Positions 36,364 to 45,291 of a stretch of 64,000 nucleotides of DNA are shown piece by piece; position 1 is the first letter of the stretch; the number at the start of each line of letters is the position of its first letter. Both the position numbers and the translations under genes were made by a program. The notes under the pieces are model-generated. The model saw nothing but the letters and a program-made list of their open reading frames with translations. It searched no databases and was not told the DNA's origin. Origin of the DNA: an uncultured Pelagibacteraceae bacterium (GTDB taxonomy: Bacteria > Pseudomonadota > Alphaproteobacteria > Pelagibacterales > Pelagibacteraceae); contig CABYNS010000003.1 in the NCBI GenBank assembly GCA_902520335.1, forward strand, positions 1 to 64,000, given 5' to 3'.

Positions 36364-36601
36364 TTAATAGTTTTAATCTTTTTTTTTTGTCTTTTTTAAG
36401 ACTATATTCATAAGATAAAGCATCATTTTTACTTATAAATCTTTTCTTATAAATAACTATCCACTTGTATCCTTTGGTTGATTTTGCTCCTTTATTTGAG
36501 TTATGTTTCCTTAATCTTTCTGAAATATTTTTAGTAAATCCCACATATGTTTTTGAGGTTTTCCTATCTATGTTTTTTAACATATAAACAAAATAGGTCA
36601 T
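36338..36601 (-). CDS. Small GIY-YIG domain nuclease-like protein
   Basis: 87-aa single-domain protein. YFVYMLKN (GIY strand), KTYVGFTKNISERLRKHN (YIG strand and catalytic arginine) and YEYSLKKDKK (metal-binding glutamate helix) match the UPF0213/YhbQ-type GIY-YIG family. Function of these solo domains is not settled; DNA repair or element-associated cleavage are both possible. It lies between the 3' end of tRNA-Glu and the glycan operon and is translationally linked to the latter. Confidence 0.85.
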   Translation of the reverse strand: MTYFVYMLKNIDRKTSKTYVGFTKNISERLRKHNSNKGAKSTKGYKWIVIYKKRFISKNDALSYEYSLKKDKKKRLKLLNDFIESKN

Positions 36602-36607
36602 AATTAA

Positions 36608-36682
36608 TGGCGGTCCCTAGGGGAATCGAACCCCTCTTTCGAGGATGAAAACCACGTGTCCTAACCGATAGACGAAGGGACC
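36608..36682 (-). tRNA. tRNA-Glu (anticodon UUC)
   Basis: Cloverleaf on the minus strand: acceptor GGTCCCT/AGGGACC, T arm AGGGG-TTCGATT-CCCCT, encoded CCA, and anticodon loop TTTTCAT with TTC at 34-36. The anticodon stem CGTGG/CCTCG contains a U-U mismatch in its middle pair. The 3' end of the tRNA faces the glycan/recombinase region, the usual geometry for integration at a tRNA gene. Confidence 0.93.
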
Positions 36683-36717
36683 AAGTCTGGCTCTTTTATT
36701 GTAAAATATAATAATTT

Positions 36718-37668
36718 TCAAGTTTTTATAGTATCTTCACTTAATACAATTTTACACATATTCGAGCCTTTGTGTGTAACCAAAGTTTCTGTAATGTACT
36801 TATTATCTTTAATTTTTATACCTTCCACTAAGTCTCCATTTGTTATCCCAGTAGCACAAAATATTGAGTCGCCTTTCACAATTTCTTTTAAATTATATTT
36901 CTTTGTTAAATCAACAATACCCATTTGTTTAGCTCGATAGATATTTTTATCATTATCAAAAATAAACCTACCTTGAAATTTGCATCCATAGGCATCAATA
37001 GCAGATGCTGCCAAAACACCTTCAGGACCACCTCCAATACCTAGAAAAAAATCAACATTGTATTTTTTATTTGTTACCATTAAGGCGCCAGATACATCTC
37101 CATCAGAGATTAATTTCATTTTTACATTCATATTTTGAAGTTTATTAATCATTTTTTTATGTCTTGGTCGATCCAACAAACAAACTGTGACATCTTTAAT
37201 ATCCTTATTCAAAGCATCAGCAATATTCTTAACATTTCTTTCTAATGAAAAATCTAAATCTGTTGCATCATCAGGTACTTTATTTGAGACTGCAAGTTTT
37301 TCCATATAAGTTTCAGGAGCATTCAAAAGATTACCTTTTTCAGCAATAGATATCATAGACAAAGCACCTGGTAAATTTTTTGCAACAAAATTTGTTCCTT
37401 CAACTGGATCTACTGCAATATCAACTTCTAAATTTCCTCCTTTACCCAATTTTTCTCCAATATAAAGCATTGGCGCTTCATCTAGCTCTCCTTCCCCAAT
37501 AACAATTTTACCACTTATCTCAATTTTATTTATTTCATTCCTCATAGAATCTGTTGCAGCTTTATCAGCTTTTTCCTTATCATTTTTACCTACAAACTTA
37601 TGACAAGAAATAGCTGCAGTGGAGGTTACTTTTATAATCTTATCTATTAAATTTTTATCTAAGGGCAC
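36718..37668 (-). CDS. glpX: Fructose-1,6-bisphosphatase, class II (GlpX)
   Basis: Removes the C1 phosphate of fructose 1,6-bisphosphate in gluconeogenesis. IVIGEGELDEAPMLYIGEKLG and IAVDPVEGTNFVAKNLPGALS hold the metal and phosphate ligands; LLDRPRHKKMI and GIGGGPEGVLAASA are further class II motifs. 316 aa, normal. It shares a base pair junction with the SbmA-like gene upstream (start and stop coincide at 37668). Confidence 0.95.
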   Translation of the reverse strand: MPLDKNLIDKIIKVTSTAAISCHKFVGKNDKEKADKAATDSMRNEINKIEISGKIVIGEGELDEAPMLYIGEKLGKGGNLEVDIAVDPVEGTNFVAKNLPGALSMISIAEKGNLLNAPETYMEKLAVSNKVPDDATDLDFSLERNVKNIADALNKDIKDVTVCLLDRPRHKKMINKLQNMNVKMKLISDGDVSGALMVTNKKYNVDFFLGIGGGPEGVLAASAIDAYGCKFQGRFIFDNDKNIYRAKQMGIVDLTKKYNLKEIVKGDSIFCATGITNGDLVEGIKIKDNKYITETLVTHKGSNMCKIVLSEDTIKT

Positions 37669-38666
37669 TAAATTTTTTCTTTAGATATTTCTTCTGAATT
37701 TATTTTAAGTTGATTTTCAAATTCATTAAGTCTTTTCCAAACAGAAATCAGCTCTACTATTATCGGCCAACTTCTAACTAAATATTGTAATGAAGTTTCA
37801 ACTCTTCCAAAAGCTCTTATAATTTGTTGAACAAAACCTAATGTTATTGCTCCTGTAACTATTGTTGGTGCTAAAGCTAAGTAAGGAACTATTACCATTC
37901 CTTGCAGGTAGCTCCATTTAACTGCATTAAAATATAGATAATGAAAATACATTTTATAATGAATTTTTCTCACACCACCATAAAGGCTATCAATTCTAGC
38001 TGGTTGAGCACTTTCTTTAAAGTCTTCACCAAGAACCAATTCTTTTCTATAAGCGGCTTCTTCTTTTTGAATATCATACTCAATACCAGGCAATTTAATT
38101 CCTACAGATGCAAGTAGAAAAGTTCCTCCAAGTGCTGAAATAATAGCAACCCACACTAAAGCGTGATCAACCTCTCCTATCCAAGGTAGGACTGTAATAC
38201 TTTTTGAGAGACCCCATAAAATTGGAGTAAATGCGATTAGTGTCATAATGCTTCTTAAAAGTTCAGCACCTAAACTTTCCATTATTCTCGCAAATTTAAG
38301 AGTATCTTCTTGCACCCTTTGAGAAGCTCCTTCAATTGATGAAGCAAAATTCCACTTATCATGATAAAAATCAGCCATTGCTGTTCTCCACCTAAAAGTC
38401 CAATGACTTGTAAAATAATCACTAAATATTACAACCAAAATATAAACAGCAGCAATCTTTGCAAATGTAAACAAATAAACAATAAACTCTTTTTCTGTCA
38501 CTGCTCCTGGTTCAGCTAATGCTTTTTGTAAAGTGTCATAGAACTCTCCGAACCATTCATTAATTCTTACATCTAGTTGAACTTGATACCACGTAGCTGC
38601 TAAAATAAGTATTGTTCCTCCAATACTCCATAAATGCCATCTTTTGTTTGTAAAAAATTTAAACAT
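37668..38666 (-). CDS. SbmA/BacA-like inner-membrane peptide transporter
   Basis: 332 aa with several membrane segments. WYQVQLDVRINEWFGEFYDTLQKAL near the N-terminus, WRTAMADFYHDKW, NPRVQED-like ASQRVQEDTLKFARIMESLG and QYLVRSWPIIVELISVWKRL are typical of the SbmA/BacA family, whose known members import peptides using the proton gradient. It is about 70 residues shorter than E. coli SbmA. No ATPase domain is present. What it imports in a free-living marine cell is unknown. Confidence 0.87.
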   Translation of the reverse strand: MFKFFTNKRWHLWSIGGTILILAATWYQVQLDVRINEWFGEFYDTLQKALAEPGAVTEKEFIVYLFTFAKIAAVYILVVIFSDYFTSHWTFRWRTAMADFYHDKWNFASSIEGASQRVQEDTLKFARIMESLGAELLRSIMTLIAFTPILWGLSKSITVLPWIGEVDHALVWVAIISALGGTFLLASVGIKLPGIEYDIQKEEAAYRKELVLGEDFKESAQPARIDSLYGGVRKIHYKMYFHYLYFNAVKWSYLQGMVIVPYLALAPTIVTGAITLGFVQQIIRAFGRVETSLQYLVRSWPIIVELISVWKRLNEFENQLKINSEEISKEKI

Positions 38667-38669
38667 ATT

Positions 38670-38954
38670 CTAATTTAAAAAATTATCTGCGTATGATTTT
38701 TTAACAATTTTTCTTTTTTTTGGTTCAATTAATTCAAAATCAATTTTCTTTTTTTTTGCATAGTTAATTGCTAATTCTTTAGTGGAAAATTCCATCTTTA
38801 ATTCTGAATATGTATCAGATGAACTTTCCCAGCCCATCAAGGGATTTTTAGTAGGATCTTGAGTCTCAAATTCTAATATCCATTTATCAGTTTTTCCTAG
38901 ACCCGACTGCATAGCTGATTTGTTAGGTTTGTAGATTTTAGCTTTTTTAATCAT
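38670..38954 (-). CDS. NDUFS4-like accessory subunit of respiratory complex I
   Basis: 94-aa protein of the ETC complex I conserved-region family (mitochondrial 18-kDa/NDUFS4 type), found in Alphaproteobacteria. KIYKPNKSAMQSGLGKTDKWILEF, NPLMGWESSSDTYSELKMEFSTKELAINYAKK are typical. It is encoded away from the main nuo operon, as usual for this subunit, and three bases after... its end lies the SbmA-like gene. A tRNA-Pro gene sits immediately upstream. Confidence 0.88.
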   Translation of the reverse strand: MIKKAKIYKPNKSAMQSGLGKTDKWILEFETQDPTKNPLMGWESSSDTYSELKMEFSTKELAINYAKKKKIDFELIEPKKRKIVKKSYADNFLN

Positions 38955-38956
38955 AA

Positions 38957-39033
<77 letters not shown>

Positions 39034-39054
39034 AATGAAGTACTAATACAGGAG

Positions 39055-39077
39055 TTATTTATTTTTTCAATAAATAA
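39055..39077. repeat. Perfect 9-bp A/T inverted repeat
   Basis: TTATTTATT (39055-39063) and AATAAATAA (39069-39077) are exact reverse complements with a five-base spacer. It lies between tRNA-Pro and the zinc-ribbon gene, about 50 bp ahead of that gene's start. It may be an operator or a weak hairpin; chance is also possible in such A/T-rich DNA. Confidence 0.35.
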
Positions 39078-39126
39078 AGATGTGTAAAAAAAGGGATTTT
39101 TAATTAGAATCTGTTATATAAAGTCT

Positions 39127-39573
39127 ATGATAATTGCTTGTCCATGTGGTGAAAAAAAATTCGAAGTAGATGAAAACTTAATTCCAGATAAAGGCAGATT
39201 ATTGAAATGCGGATCATGTGATCAAACGTGGTTCTTTAATAAAAATGTTAGTGGACAAACAGAGCAATTAATTGATAAGCCCGCTAATCAAAAAAAGATT
39301 TTATATAGAGATCATAATACTGATAAATCAGTATCCAAAATGCCAATTAAACCAGGATCAGAATTAGTTAAATATAATCCAAAGTATAATTTTACATTTG
39401 GAAAATTTTTAAGCTATATAATTGTCTTTATAATAACTTTTATAGCAATTATAATTGTATTAGATACATTTAAGAACCCATTAAGTAGTGTTTTCCCGAA
39501 TTTAGAACTTATATTATATAATTTGTTTGAGACCTTGAGAGATTTAATACTTTTTGCTAAAGATCTAAATTAG
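39127..39573 (+). CDS. Zinc-ribbon (MJ0042-type) membrane protein
   Basis: 148 aa. N-terminal zinc ribbon (residues 5-32): ACPCGEKKFEV, then LLKCGSCDQTWFF. The first knuckle is CPC rather than the usual CPxC. A single membrane segment (about residues 95-117, YIIVFIITFIAIIIVLD) follows, with the C-terminus outside or short. Function unknown. A TATATA box ends only six bases before the ATG, so the transcript may be leaderless. nhaA starts one base after its stop. Confidence 0.75.
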   Translation: MIIACPCGEKKFEVDENLIPDKGRLLKCGSCDQTWFFNKNVSGQTEQLIDKPANQKKILYRDHNTDKSVSKMPIKPGSELVKYNPKYNFTFGKFLSYIIVFIITFIAIIIVLDTFKNPLSSVFPNLELILYNLFETLRDLILFAKDLN

Positions 39574-39574
39574 A

Positions 39575-40747
39575 ATGATTAATTATTTATCGAAACCTTT
39601 TGTTTGGTTTTTTAAACTTGAGGCTGCTAGTGGATTAGTTTTATTATTTGCAGCTATTATTGCATTAATAATAAGTAACTCTGGTTTATCAGAATTATAT
39701 TTTTCAACTTTAGATCAATATTTATTCATTGGTATAAATGATCTTGGTCTGAAATTATCAGTTCTCCATTGGATAAATGATGCTTTAATGGCGATATTCT
39801 TTTTTTTCGTCACCTTAGAAATAAAAAGAGAATTTTTACAAGGTGAACTCTCTAATATCAAACAAGCACTACTCCCAATAATCGCTGCAGTTGGTGGAAT
39901 GTTAGTCCCTGCATTATTTTATGTGTTTATTAATTTTGGAGATAACGAAACAATGAATGGATGGGCGATACCCTCTGCTACAGATATTGCTTTTTCACTT
40001 GGAGTATTATCTTTATTAGGAAAAAGAGTACCTTTATCGTTAAAAGTATTTTTAACTGCTCTTGCAATCATTGATGATTTGGGTGCTATCGTAATTATAG
40101 CGCTATTTTATTCTGGAGACTTGAGTATTAAATATTTAAGTCTTATGTTGCTAGCATTTTTAATATTGCTAGTTATAAATAAATTTAACATTAAAAAATT
40201 CCTACCTTATTTGATTATTGGTATTTTCCTTTGGGATTTTACTCATAATTCTGGAATACATGCAACAATTGCAGGTGTTTTGTTAGCAATGACAATCCCT
40301 CATCGTAAAAGAGAAAAAGATTTTTCTCTATTAATCAAAATTGAACATGCAATAAGCCCCTATGTTGCTTTTGGTATCATGCCTTTATTTGCATTTGCAA
40401 ATGCCGGTGTTTCATTAGAGGGTTTATCTCTTGGCTCTTTGCTAGATAAAGTACCATTAGGAATAGTTTTAGGGTTATTTTTAGGCAAGCAATTAGGTGT
40501 ATTTGCTTTTTCGTATGTTGCTATAAAAACAAAAATAGCTCAGATGCCAAATAACACGAGTTGGTATAATTTTTATGGTGTAGGTGTATTGACTGGTATT
40601 GGTTTCACAATGAGTCTTTTTGTTGGAAACTTAGCTTTTGTTGATAATATGCAATATATGGATGGTGTAAAAATTGGAGTATTAACTGGGTCATTATTAT
40701 CAACTTTATTTGGCTACTTTTTGATATTACTCACCCCAAACAAGTAA
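39575..40747 (+). CDS. nhaA: Na+/H+ antiporter NhaA
   Basis: Exchanges sodium for protons at the inner membrane, relevant to pH and salt balance in seawater. ALMAIFFFFVTLEIKREFLQGEL, WAIPSATDIAFSLGVLSLL, LTALAIIDDLGAIVIIALFY (the paired aspartates of the ion site), and GIMPLFAFANAGVSL are NhaA hallmarks. 390 aa with about 12 membrane segments. Confidence 0.96.
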   Translation: MINYLSKPFVWFFKLEAASGLVLLFAAIIALIISNSGLSELYFSTLDQYLFIGINDLGLKLSVLHWINDALMAIFFFFVTLEIKREFLQGELSNIKQALLPIIAAVGGMLVPALFYVFINFGDNETMNGWAIPSATDIAFSLGVLSLLGKRVPLSLKVFLTALAIIDDLGAIVIIALFYSGDLSIKYLSLMLLAFLILLVINKFNIKKFLPYLIIGIFLWDFTHNSGIHATIAGVLLAMTIPHRKREKDFSLLIKIEHAISPYVAFGIMPLFAFANAGVSLEGLSLGSLLDKVPLGIVLGLFLGKQLGVFAFSYVAIKTKIAQMPNNTSWYNFYGVGVLTGIGFTMSLFVGNLAFVDNMQYMDGVKIGVLTGSLLSTLFGYFLILLTPNK

Positions 40748-40753
40748 TTTATA

Positions 40754-41302
40754 ATGATGAAAAAAATTACAATCATAGGATTAACTATATTCATGTTTTT
40801 TTTTAAAAATTCAGCAACTGCAAATTATGACAAGATTTTTTTTGACTTTAAGGTAAATAGTATTTCGGGAGAAATTATTGATTTGAATGACTATAAAAAT
40901 AAAGTTGTTTTGATTGTAAATACTGCCAGTTATTGTGGTTTTACAAAACAATATGCTGAGTTGCAAACACTTTGGGAAAAATACAAATCCAAGGGTTTAA
41001 TTGTTTTAGGTATTCCATCTAATTCTTTTAACCAAGAAAAAAATTCAAATTCCGAAGTTAAAGAATTTTGTGAAGTAAATTTTGAAATAGATTTTCCATT
41101 AACATCAATTACCGATGTAAAAGGTGAAAATGCTCATGAAATATATCAGTGGGCAAAAGAAAATTATGGAAAATCAGCAATTCCAAAATGGAATTTTTAT
41201 AAAATTCTAATTAATCGACAAGGAAAAATTGAAAATACCTTTTCATCATTTACAAATCCAATGTCTAAGAAAATAACAAATATAATTGAAAAAATTTTAT
41301 AA
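40754..41302 (+). CDS. Exported glutathione peroxidase-family protein
   Basis: Thiol peroxidase of the glutathione peroxidase fold. An N-terminal signal peptide (about residues 1-23) indicates export. The peroxidatic cysteine is in VNTASYCGFTKQYAELQ (Cys instead of selenocysteine); FNQEKNSNSEVKEF carries the Gln of the active site and IPKWNFYKILI the Trp-Asn pair. 182 aa. Its reductant could be thioredoxin-like or glutathione. Two ATGs in tandem; the first is used here. It converges with the MBL-fold gene (6-bp overlap). Confidence 0.87.
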   Translation: MMKKITIIGLTIFMFFFKNSATANYDKIFFDFKVNSISGEIIDLNDYKNKVVLIVNTASYCGFTKQYAELQTLWEKYKSKGLIVLGIPSNSFNQEKNSNSEVKEFCEVNFEIDFPLTSITDVKGENAHEIYQWAKENYGKSAIPKWNFYKILINRQGKIENTFSSFTNPMSKKITNIIEKIL

Positions 41303-42067
41303 TTTAATTGTTAATCCATCATGAGCAGGAATAACATTCTTTGGCAGAACCCTCTTAAGCTCATTATAATCTAACACTGGGGATAAATTCGTCAAGATTG
41401 CTTTTTTGGGTTTAAATTTTTTTATCATCGATAAAGATGCTTCTAAATTGAAATGAGATGGGTGTGGTTTGTACCATAAACAATCAATTATTAAAAATTT
41501 AAGATTTTTAAAATATTTATAATCTTTTTTATAAATTTTATTTACATCACTTATATATGCAATCTTTTTATCTATTATAAAACAATTTGATTTGACTTTA
41601 CCGTGATCAACTTTAATTGATCTTATCTTTATAATTTTGTTGTAATTTTTAACTGATAAAATTTTTTTTAGTATATGTAATTTTAAAGTTGCTGGATATT
41701 CTCTTGAGTAACTTTTAAAAATATATGAAAAAGTTTTTTTTAAATAATTTGAAGTGTTTTTATCAGCATATACATTAACTTGTTTTTTTGAATTTATATA
41801 AAATGCCCTTAAATCATTTATACCATGTGTTTGATCTCCATGCATATGTGAATATAAAACTTTATCTATTTTTTTAATTTTGTGTCTTAATAATTGATGT
41901 CTTAAATCTGGCGATGTATCGATAAGAATATTTTCATAAGAGGTCTTTATTAAACCAGAGCACCTTGAACGATAATTTTTTTTGTTTTTTGGATCACAAT
42001 TTCCAAAGAAACCATCTGGCCTTGGTACACCCATGGAACTACCACATCCTAGAATGATAAATTTCAT
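41297..42067 (-). CDS. Metallo-beta-lactamase-fold hydrolase (PhnP-like family)
   Basis: 256 aa. ILGCGSSMGVPRPDGFFGNCDP is typical of the PhnP/cyclic phosphodiesterase branch, and YSHMHGDQTHGINDLRAF is the metal motif, with Gln after Asp as is common in the tatD-linked alphaproteobacterial members. LLIDTSPDLR and the C-terminal HDGLTIKL fit. Substrate unproven (cyclic phosphodiester suspected from family). It follows tatD closely, so it belongs to the metG-tatD group. Confidence 0.85.
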   Translation of the reverse strand: MKFIILGCGSSMGVPRPDGFFGNCDPKNKKNYRSRCSGLIKTSYENILIDTSPDLRHQLLRHKIKKIDKVLYSHMHGDQTHGINDLRAFYINSKKQVNVYADKNTSNYLKKTFSYIFKSYSREYPATLKLHILKKILSVKNYNKIIKIRSIKVDHGKVKSNCFIIDKKIAYISDVNKIYKKDYKYFKNLKFLIIDCLWYKPHPSHFNLEASLSMIKKFKPKKAILTNLSPVLDYNELKRVLPKNVIPAHDGLTIKL

Positions 42068-42073
42068 AATATT

Positions 42074-42835
42074 TTAATTAAAGAATAATTTATTAAAGTT
42101 ATTTGAAGTTAATTCTATAAGATCTGATTTGGATACATCTTTAATTTGTGCTAATTTTTCTGCTGTAAAATCAATAAAGGATGGTTCATTTTTTTTTCCT
42201 CGATTAGGCACAGGTGCCAAATATGGACTATCAGTTTCTATTAAAAGTTTATCTAATGGTAGAGATCTAAAGGTTTCTTGAAGATCAACTGAATTTTTAA
42301 AAGTTATAATTCCACTTGCTGAAAAATAAGAATTTAATGTAAGAAGTTTTTCTGAAAATTTTTTTGATCCAGTGAAACAGTGCATCAAAATTCTTGTGTT
42401 ATGTCCTTTATACTCATTGAGTATATTAAAGGTATCATCTTCCGCATCTCTTGAATGTATGATAATAGGAACGTTACACTCTATTGCTGCTTCAATATGT
42501 GTTTTAAAACTGGTTATTTGTTTCTCTTTATCACTGTTATTATAGTAATAATCTAATCCCGTTTCTCCTATTCCAATTATTTTAGGGTTTTCTTTAAGAC
42601 TTTTAACTATTTCATTCTTAGTTATTGTATTAGTGTCACTTTCATGTGGATGTATGCCTACTGTTCCATATATGATTTCATCTTTGTTGACTATATCTTT
42701 AATTCTAGAAAAACTCTCAAAAGATGTAGATATAGTTAATAACTTTTTAATACCTACATTTTTGGATCTTTTAAGCACATTTGAAAGATCACTAAATAGC
42801 GGTTCATGATCTAGATGGCAATGTGAGTCAATCAT
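42074..42835 (-). CDS. tatD: TatD-family metal-dependent DNase
   Basis: TIM-barrel hydrolase: DSHCHLDHEPLF (metal His pair), GIGETGLDYYY, IIHSRDAEDDTF, LMHCFTGSK and LIETDSPYLAP (metal Asp) are all present. 253 aa, normal. Members act as 3'-5' DNases or in tRNA quality control. It overlaps metG by 8 bp. Confidence 0.94.
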   Translation of the reverse strand: MIDSHCHLDHEPLFSDLSNVLKRSKNVGIKKLLTISTSFESFSRIKDIVNKDEIIYGTVGIHPHESDTNTITKNEIVKSLKENPKIIGIGETGLDYYYNNSDKEKQITSFKTHIEAAIECNVPIIIHSRDAEDDTFNILNEYKGHNTRILMHCFTGSKKFSEKLLTLNSYFSASGIITFKNSVDLQETFRSLPLDKLLIETDSPYLAPVPNRGKKNEPSFIDFTAEKLAQIKDVSKSDLIELTSNNFNKLFFN

Positions 42836-44369
42836 TTTCTTTTTCTATTTTCTTAATTAATATATCTATCTTATTTATCATATTACCTTTAATAATAAAT
42901 TCATTATTAGAAATTGTGTCTAATTTGATATCTTTTTCTGATAAATTAAAAATTTTTAATGCTTTCAACGATGTTTCGGGAATAATTGGATAAAGTAAAA
43001 AGCTAATTTTCCTGACTATTTCTAACGTTGTATAAACTATAGTATTTAACCTAATTAAATTATCCTTTTTTTTCCATGGCTCTTGATCATTAAAGTATTT
43101 GTTTGCGTCAAACAGAGAATTAACAATGAAATCAATATAAAAATTTATATTTTGTTCATTTATTTTAGACCTTATAGTATCTAAATTTTCTTGAAATTTA
43201 TTTAATATCTTTAAATCATCTGGTTGAAAATCAATTTTTGCAGGAATTTTTCCATCACAATTTTTCATCGCAAAAGCAGTAACTCTTTGACATAAATTAC
43301 CATAATTATTTGCTAAATCGCTATTTATACAATCTTCAAGTCTTTCTTGAGAAATATTACCATCGTTTCCAAATGAAACTTCCTTAACCAAATAATATCT
43401 CAAAGGATCTAAACCGTATTTTTCAATAATTTTTAATGGATCTAAAATGTTTCCCTTAGATTTTGACATTTTTTCTTCACCAGATAATATCCAACCGTGG
43501 CCATAAACTCTTTTTGGTAATTCAATTTTAGCAGCCAAAAGGAAAGCAGGCCAATAAACTGCATGAAATCTTAGGATATCTTTACCAATCAAATGGATAG
43601 ATGCTGGCCAAAATTTTTTAAAAAGTTCATCATTTGTATCTGGATAATTTAAAGCACTTAAATAATTTGTTAATGCATCGAGCCATACATAAATAATATG
43701 TTTATCATTACTAGGAACTGGAATTCCCCATGTAAAAGTTTTACGACTTACAGAAAGATCTTTAAGACCACTTTTTACAAAACTAATTACCTCGTTTTTT
43801 CTAGACTCAGGTAATATAAAATCAGGATTATTTTCATAAAATTCTAATAAAGGTTTTTGCCATTTAGAAAGTCGAAAAAAATAAGACTCCTCCTCTATCC
43901 ATTCAACATTAGATTTTGACGATTTTGCAATTTTTTTTCCATTTATTTCCTCTATTTCATCTTCATTGTAAAAAGCCTCATCTGAGACTGAATACCATCC
44001 AGAATAATTTGATAAATAAATGTCATCATTTTTTTTAAGAAGAGACCAGAGATGCTGAACTGTTTTTTTATGTCTATCCTCAGTAGTTCTTATAAAATCC
44101 GTATTAGATAAATTTAAAGTTTTTGAGAGATCTTTAAATGTTTGACTAATTTGATCGCAGAATTCCTTGGGCTTCTTACCCGCTTTTTCAGCTGATCTTT
44201 GTATCTTCAAACCATGTTCATCTGTACCAGTTAAAAAATGAACTTTATAATCATCAATTGTTTTAAATCGCGCAAAAAAATCAGCTATAATACTTGAATA
44301 TGCATGCCCCATATGAGGTTTTCCAGATGGGTAATATATCGGAGTAGTAATATAAAAATTTTTATCCAT
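42828..44369 (-). CDS. metG: Methionyl-tRNA synthetase
   Basis: Charges tRNA-Met. Class I motifs: PIYYPSGKPHMGHAYSSIIADF (HIGH equivalent PHMGH) and EKMSKSKGN (KMSKS). The connective region (WYSVSDEAFYNEDEI) lacks the cysteine knuckles, i.e. the zinc-free type 2 enzyme. 513 aa, without the C-terminal tRNA-binding extension. It overlaps both neighbours by 8 bp. Confidence 0.96.
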   Translation of the reverse strand: MDKNFYITTPIYYPSGKPHMGHAYSSIIADFFARFKTIDDYKVHFLTGTDEHGLKIQRSAEKAGKKPKEFCDQISQTFKDLSKTLNLSNTDFIRTTEDRHKKTVQHLWSLLKKNDDIYLSNYSGWYSVSDEAFYNEDEIEEINGKKIAKSSKSNVEWIEEESYFFRLSKWQKPLLEFYENNPDFILPESRKNEVISFVKSGLKDLSVSRKTFTWGIPVPSNDKHIIYVWLDALTNYLSALNYPDTNDELFKKFWPASIHLIGKDILRFHAVYWPAFLLAAKIELPKRVYGHGWILSGEEKMSKSKGNILDPLKIIEKYGLDPLRYYLVKEVSFGNDGNISQERLEDCINSDLANNYGNLCQRVTAFAMKNCDGKIPAKIDFQPDDLKILNKFQENLDTIRSKINEQNINFYIDFIVNSLFDANKYFNDQEPWKKKDNLIRLNTIVYTTLEIVRKISFLLYPIIPETSLKALKIFNLSEKDIKLDTISNNEFIIKGNMINKIDILIKKIEKEND

Positions 44370-45291
44370 TTAAAATTTTATATTCAAATTCCATAAATAA
44401 AGACTCTTCATCTAAATTAAATTTTTTAGTGTCATTTATTCTCTTTAAAAAATAATCATAATATTCAAAAGTTTTTGATTTTGCTAATTTTACTTTAGTT
44501 AAAAAATAAAACTCAAAATATTGAAATATTATATATTTAATTAAAGCATCTTTTTTATACAAATTATCTTTTATAACAAGTTTTAGAAAACTTTTTAAAT
44601 CATAATCCTTTAAATCATGTTTCTGTATTTTAAAAAATTCTATTAAATGATATATTTGTCCAGGTGTTAAATAGTGGTTTATCAAATCTTTATTAATAAA
44701 TTTCATAACATCATTATCTAAAATCTTATTAATAACTGAAATCGAAGTTTTGTGGTCTAAAGATATTTTAAAATTGATACATCTAGATTTTAAAGTAGGT
44801 AAAATAAATCTATGATTATTTATCAATATAAAATAAGTGTTTAATGGTGGTTCCTCTAAAACTTTTAAAAGTGCATTAATAGAGGAAATATTTAATGTTT
44901 CGATATTATCTATAATTATAAATCTTTCCTTGTTATTAAAAGATGATTTATTCAAATTATTAATTAATTCTCTAATTTGATTAATATCAATATTTTTTTT
45001 TTCACTTAAAGTATCAACTAATAATAAGTTGGGATTTGATCCATTTATTACAAGCTTATAAGATTTATTGTCAGGATTAATTTTAGATTCTTTAATAATA
45101 TAGGGATATTCTTCGTTAATTGACAATATATAATTTACTAAATGAAATGCTAAAGTTGACTTACCCAAACCTTTGTCACCACTAAGTAAAATTTTTGTAG
45201 GTAATCTTTTTTTCTTATAAAGCTCTACAAATTCTAACAAATAGTTATCAAGTGAAAACAAATTAGTTTGATTTATTGGACTTGGGCTCAT
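44362..45291 (-). CDS. holB: DNA polymerase III, delta' subunit
   Basis: Clamp-loader subunit. AAA+ features: P-loop GDKGLGKSTLAFHLV, FIIIDNIETLNISSINALLKVLEEPP and the sensor stretch INNHRFILPTLKSRC. No zinc module cysteines between P-loop and Walker B. 309 aa. Position between tmk and metG-tatD is the typical bacterial order. Confidence 0.92.
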   Translation of the reverse strand: MSPSPINQTNLFSLDNYLLEFVELYKKKRLPTKILLSGDKGLGKSTLAFHLVNYILSINEEYPYIIKESKINPDNKSYKLVINGSNPNLLLVDTLSEKKNIDINQIRELINNLNKSSFNNKERFIIIDNIETLNISSINALLKVLEEPPLNTYFILINNHRFILPTLKSRCINFKISLDHKTSISVINKILDNDVMKFINKDLINHYLTPGQIYHLIEFFKIQKHDLKDYDLKSFLKLVIKDNLYKKDALIKYIIFQYFEFYFLTKVKLAKSKTFEYYDYFLKRINDTKKFNLDEESLFMEFEYKILNG

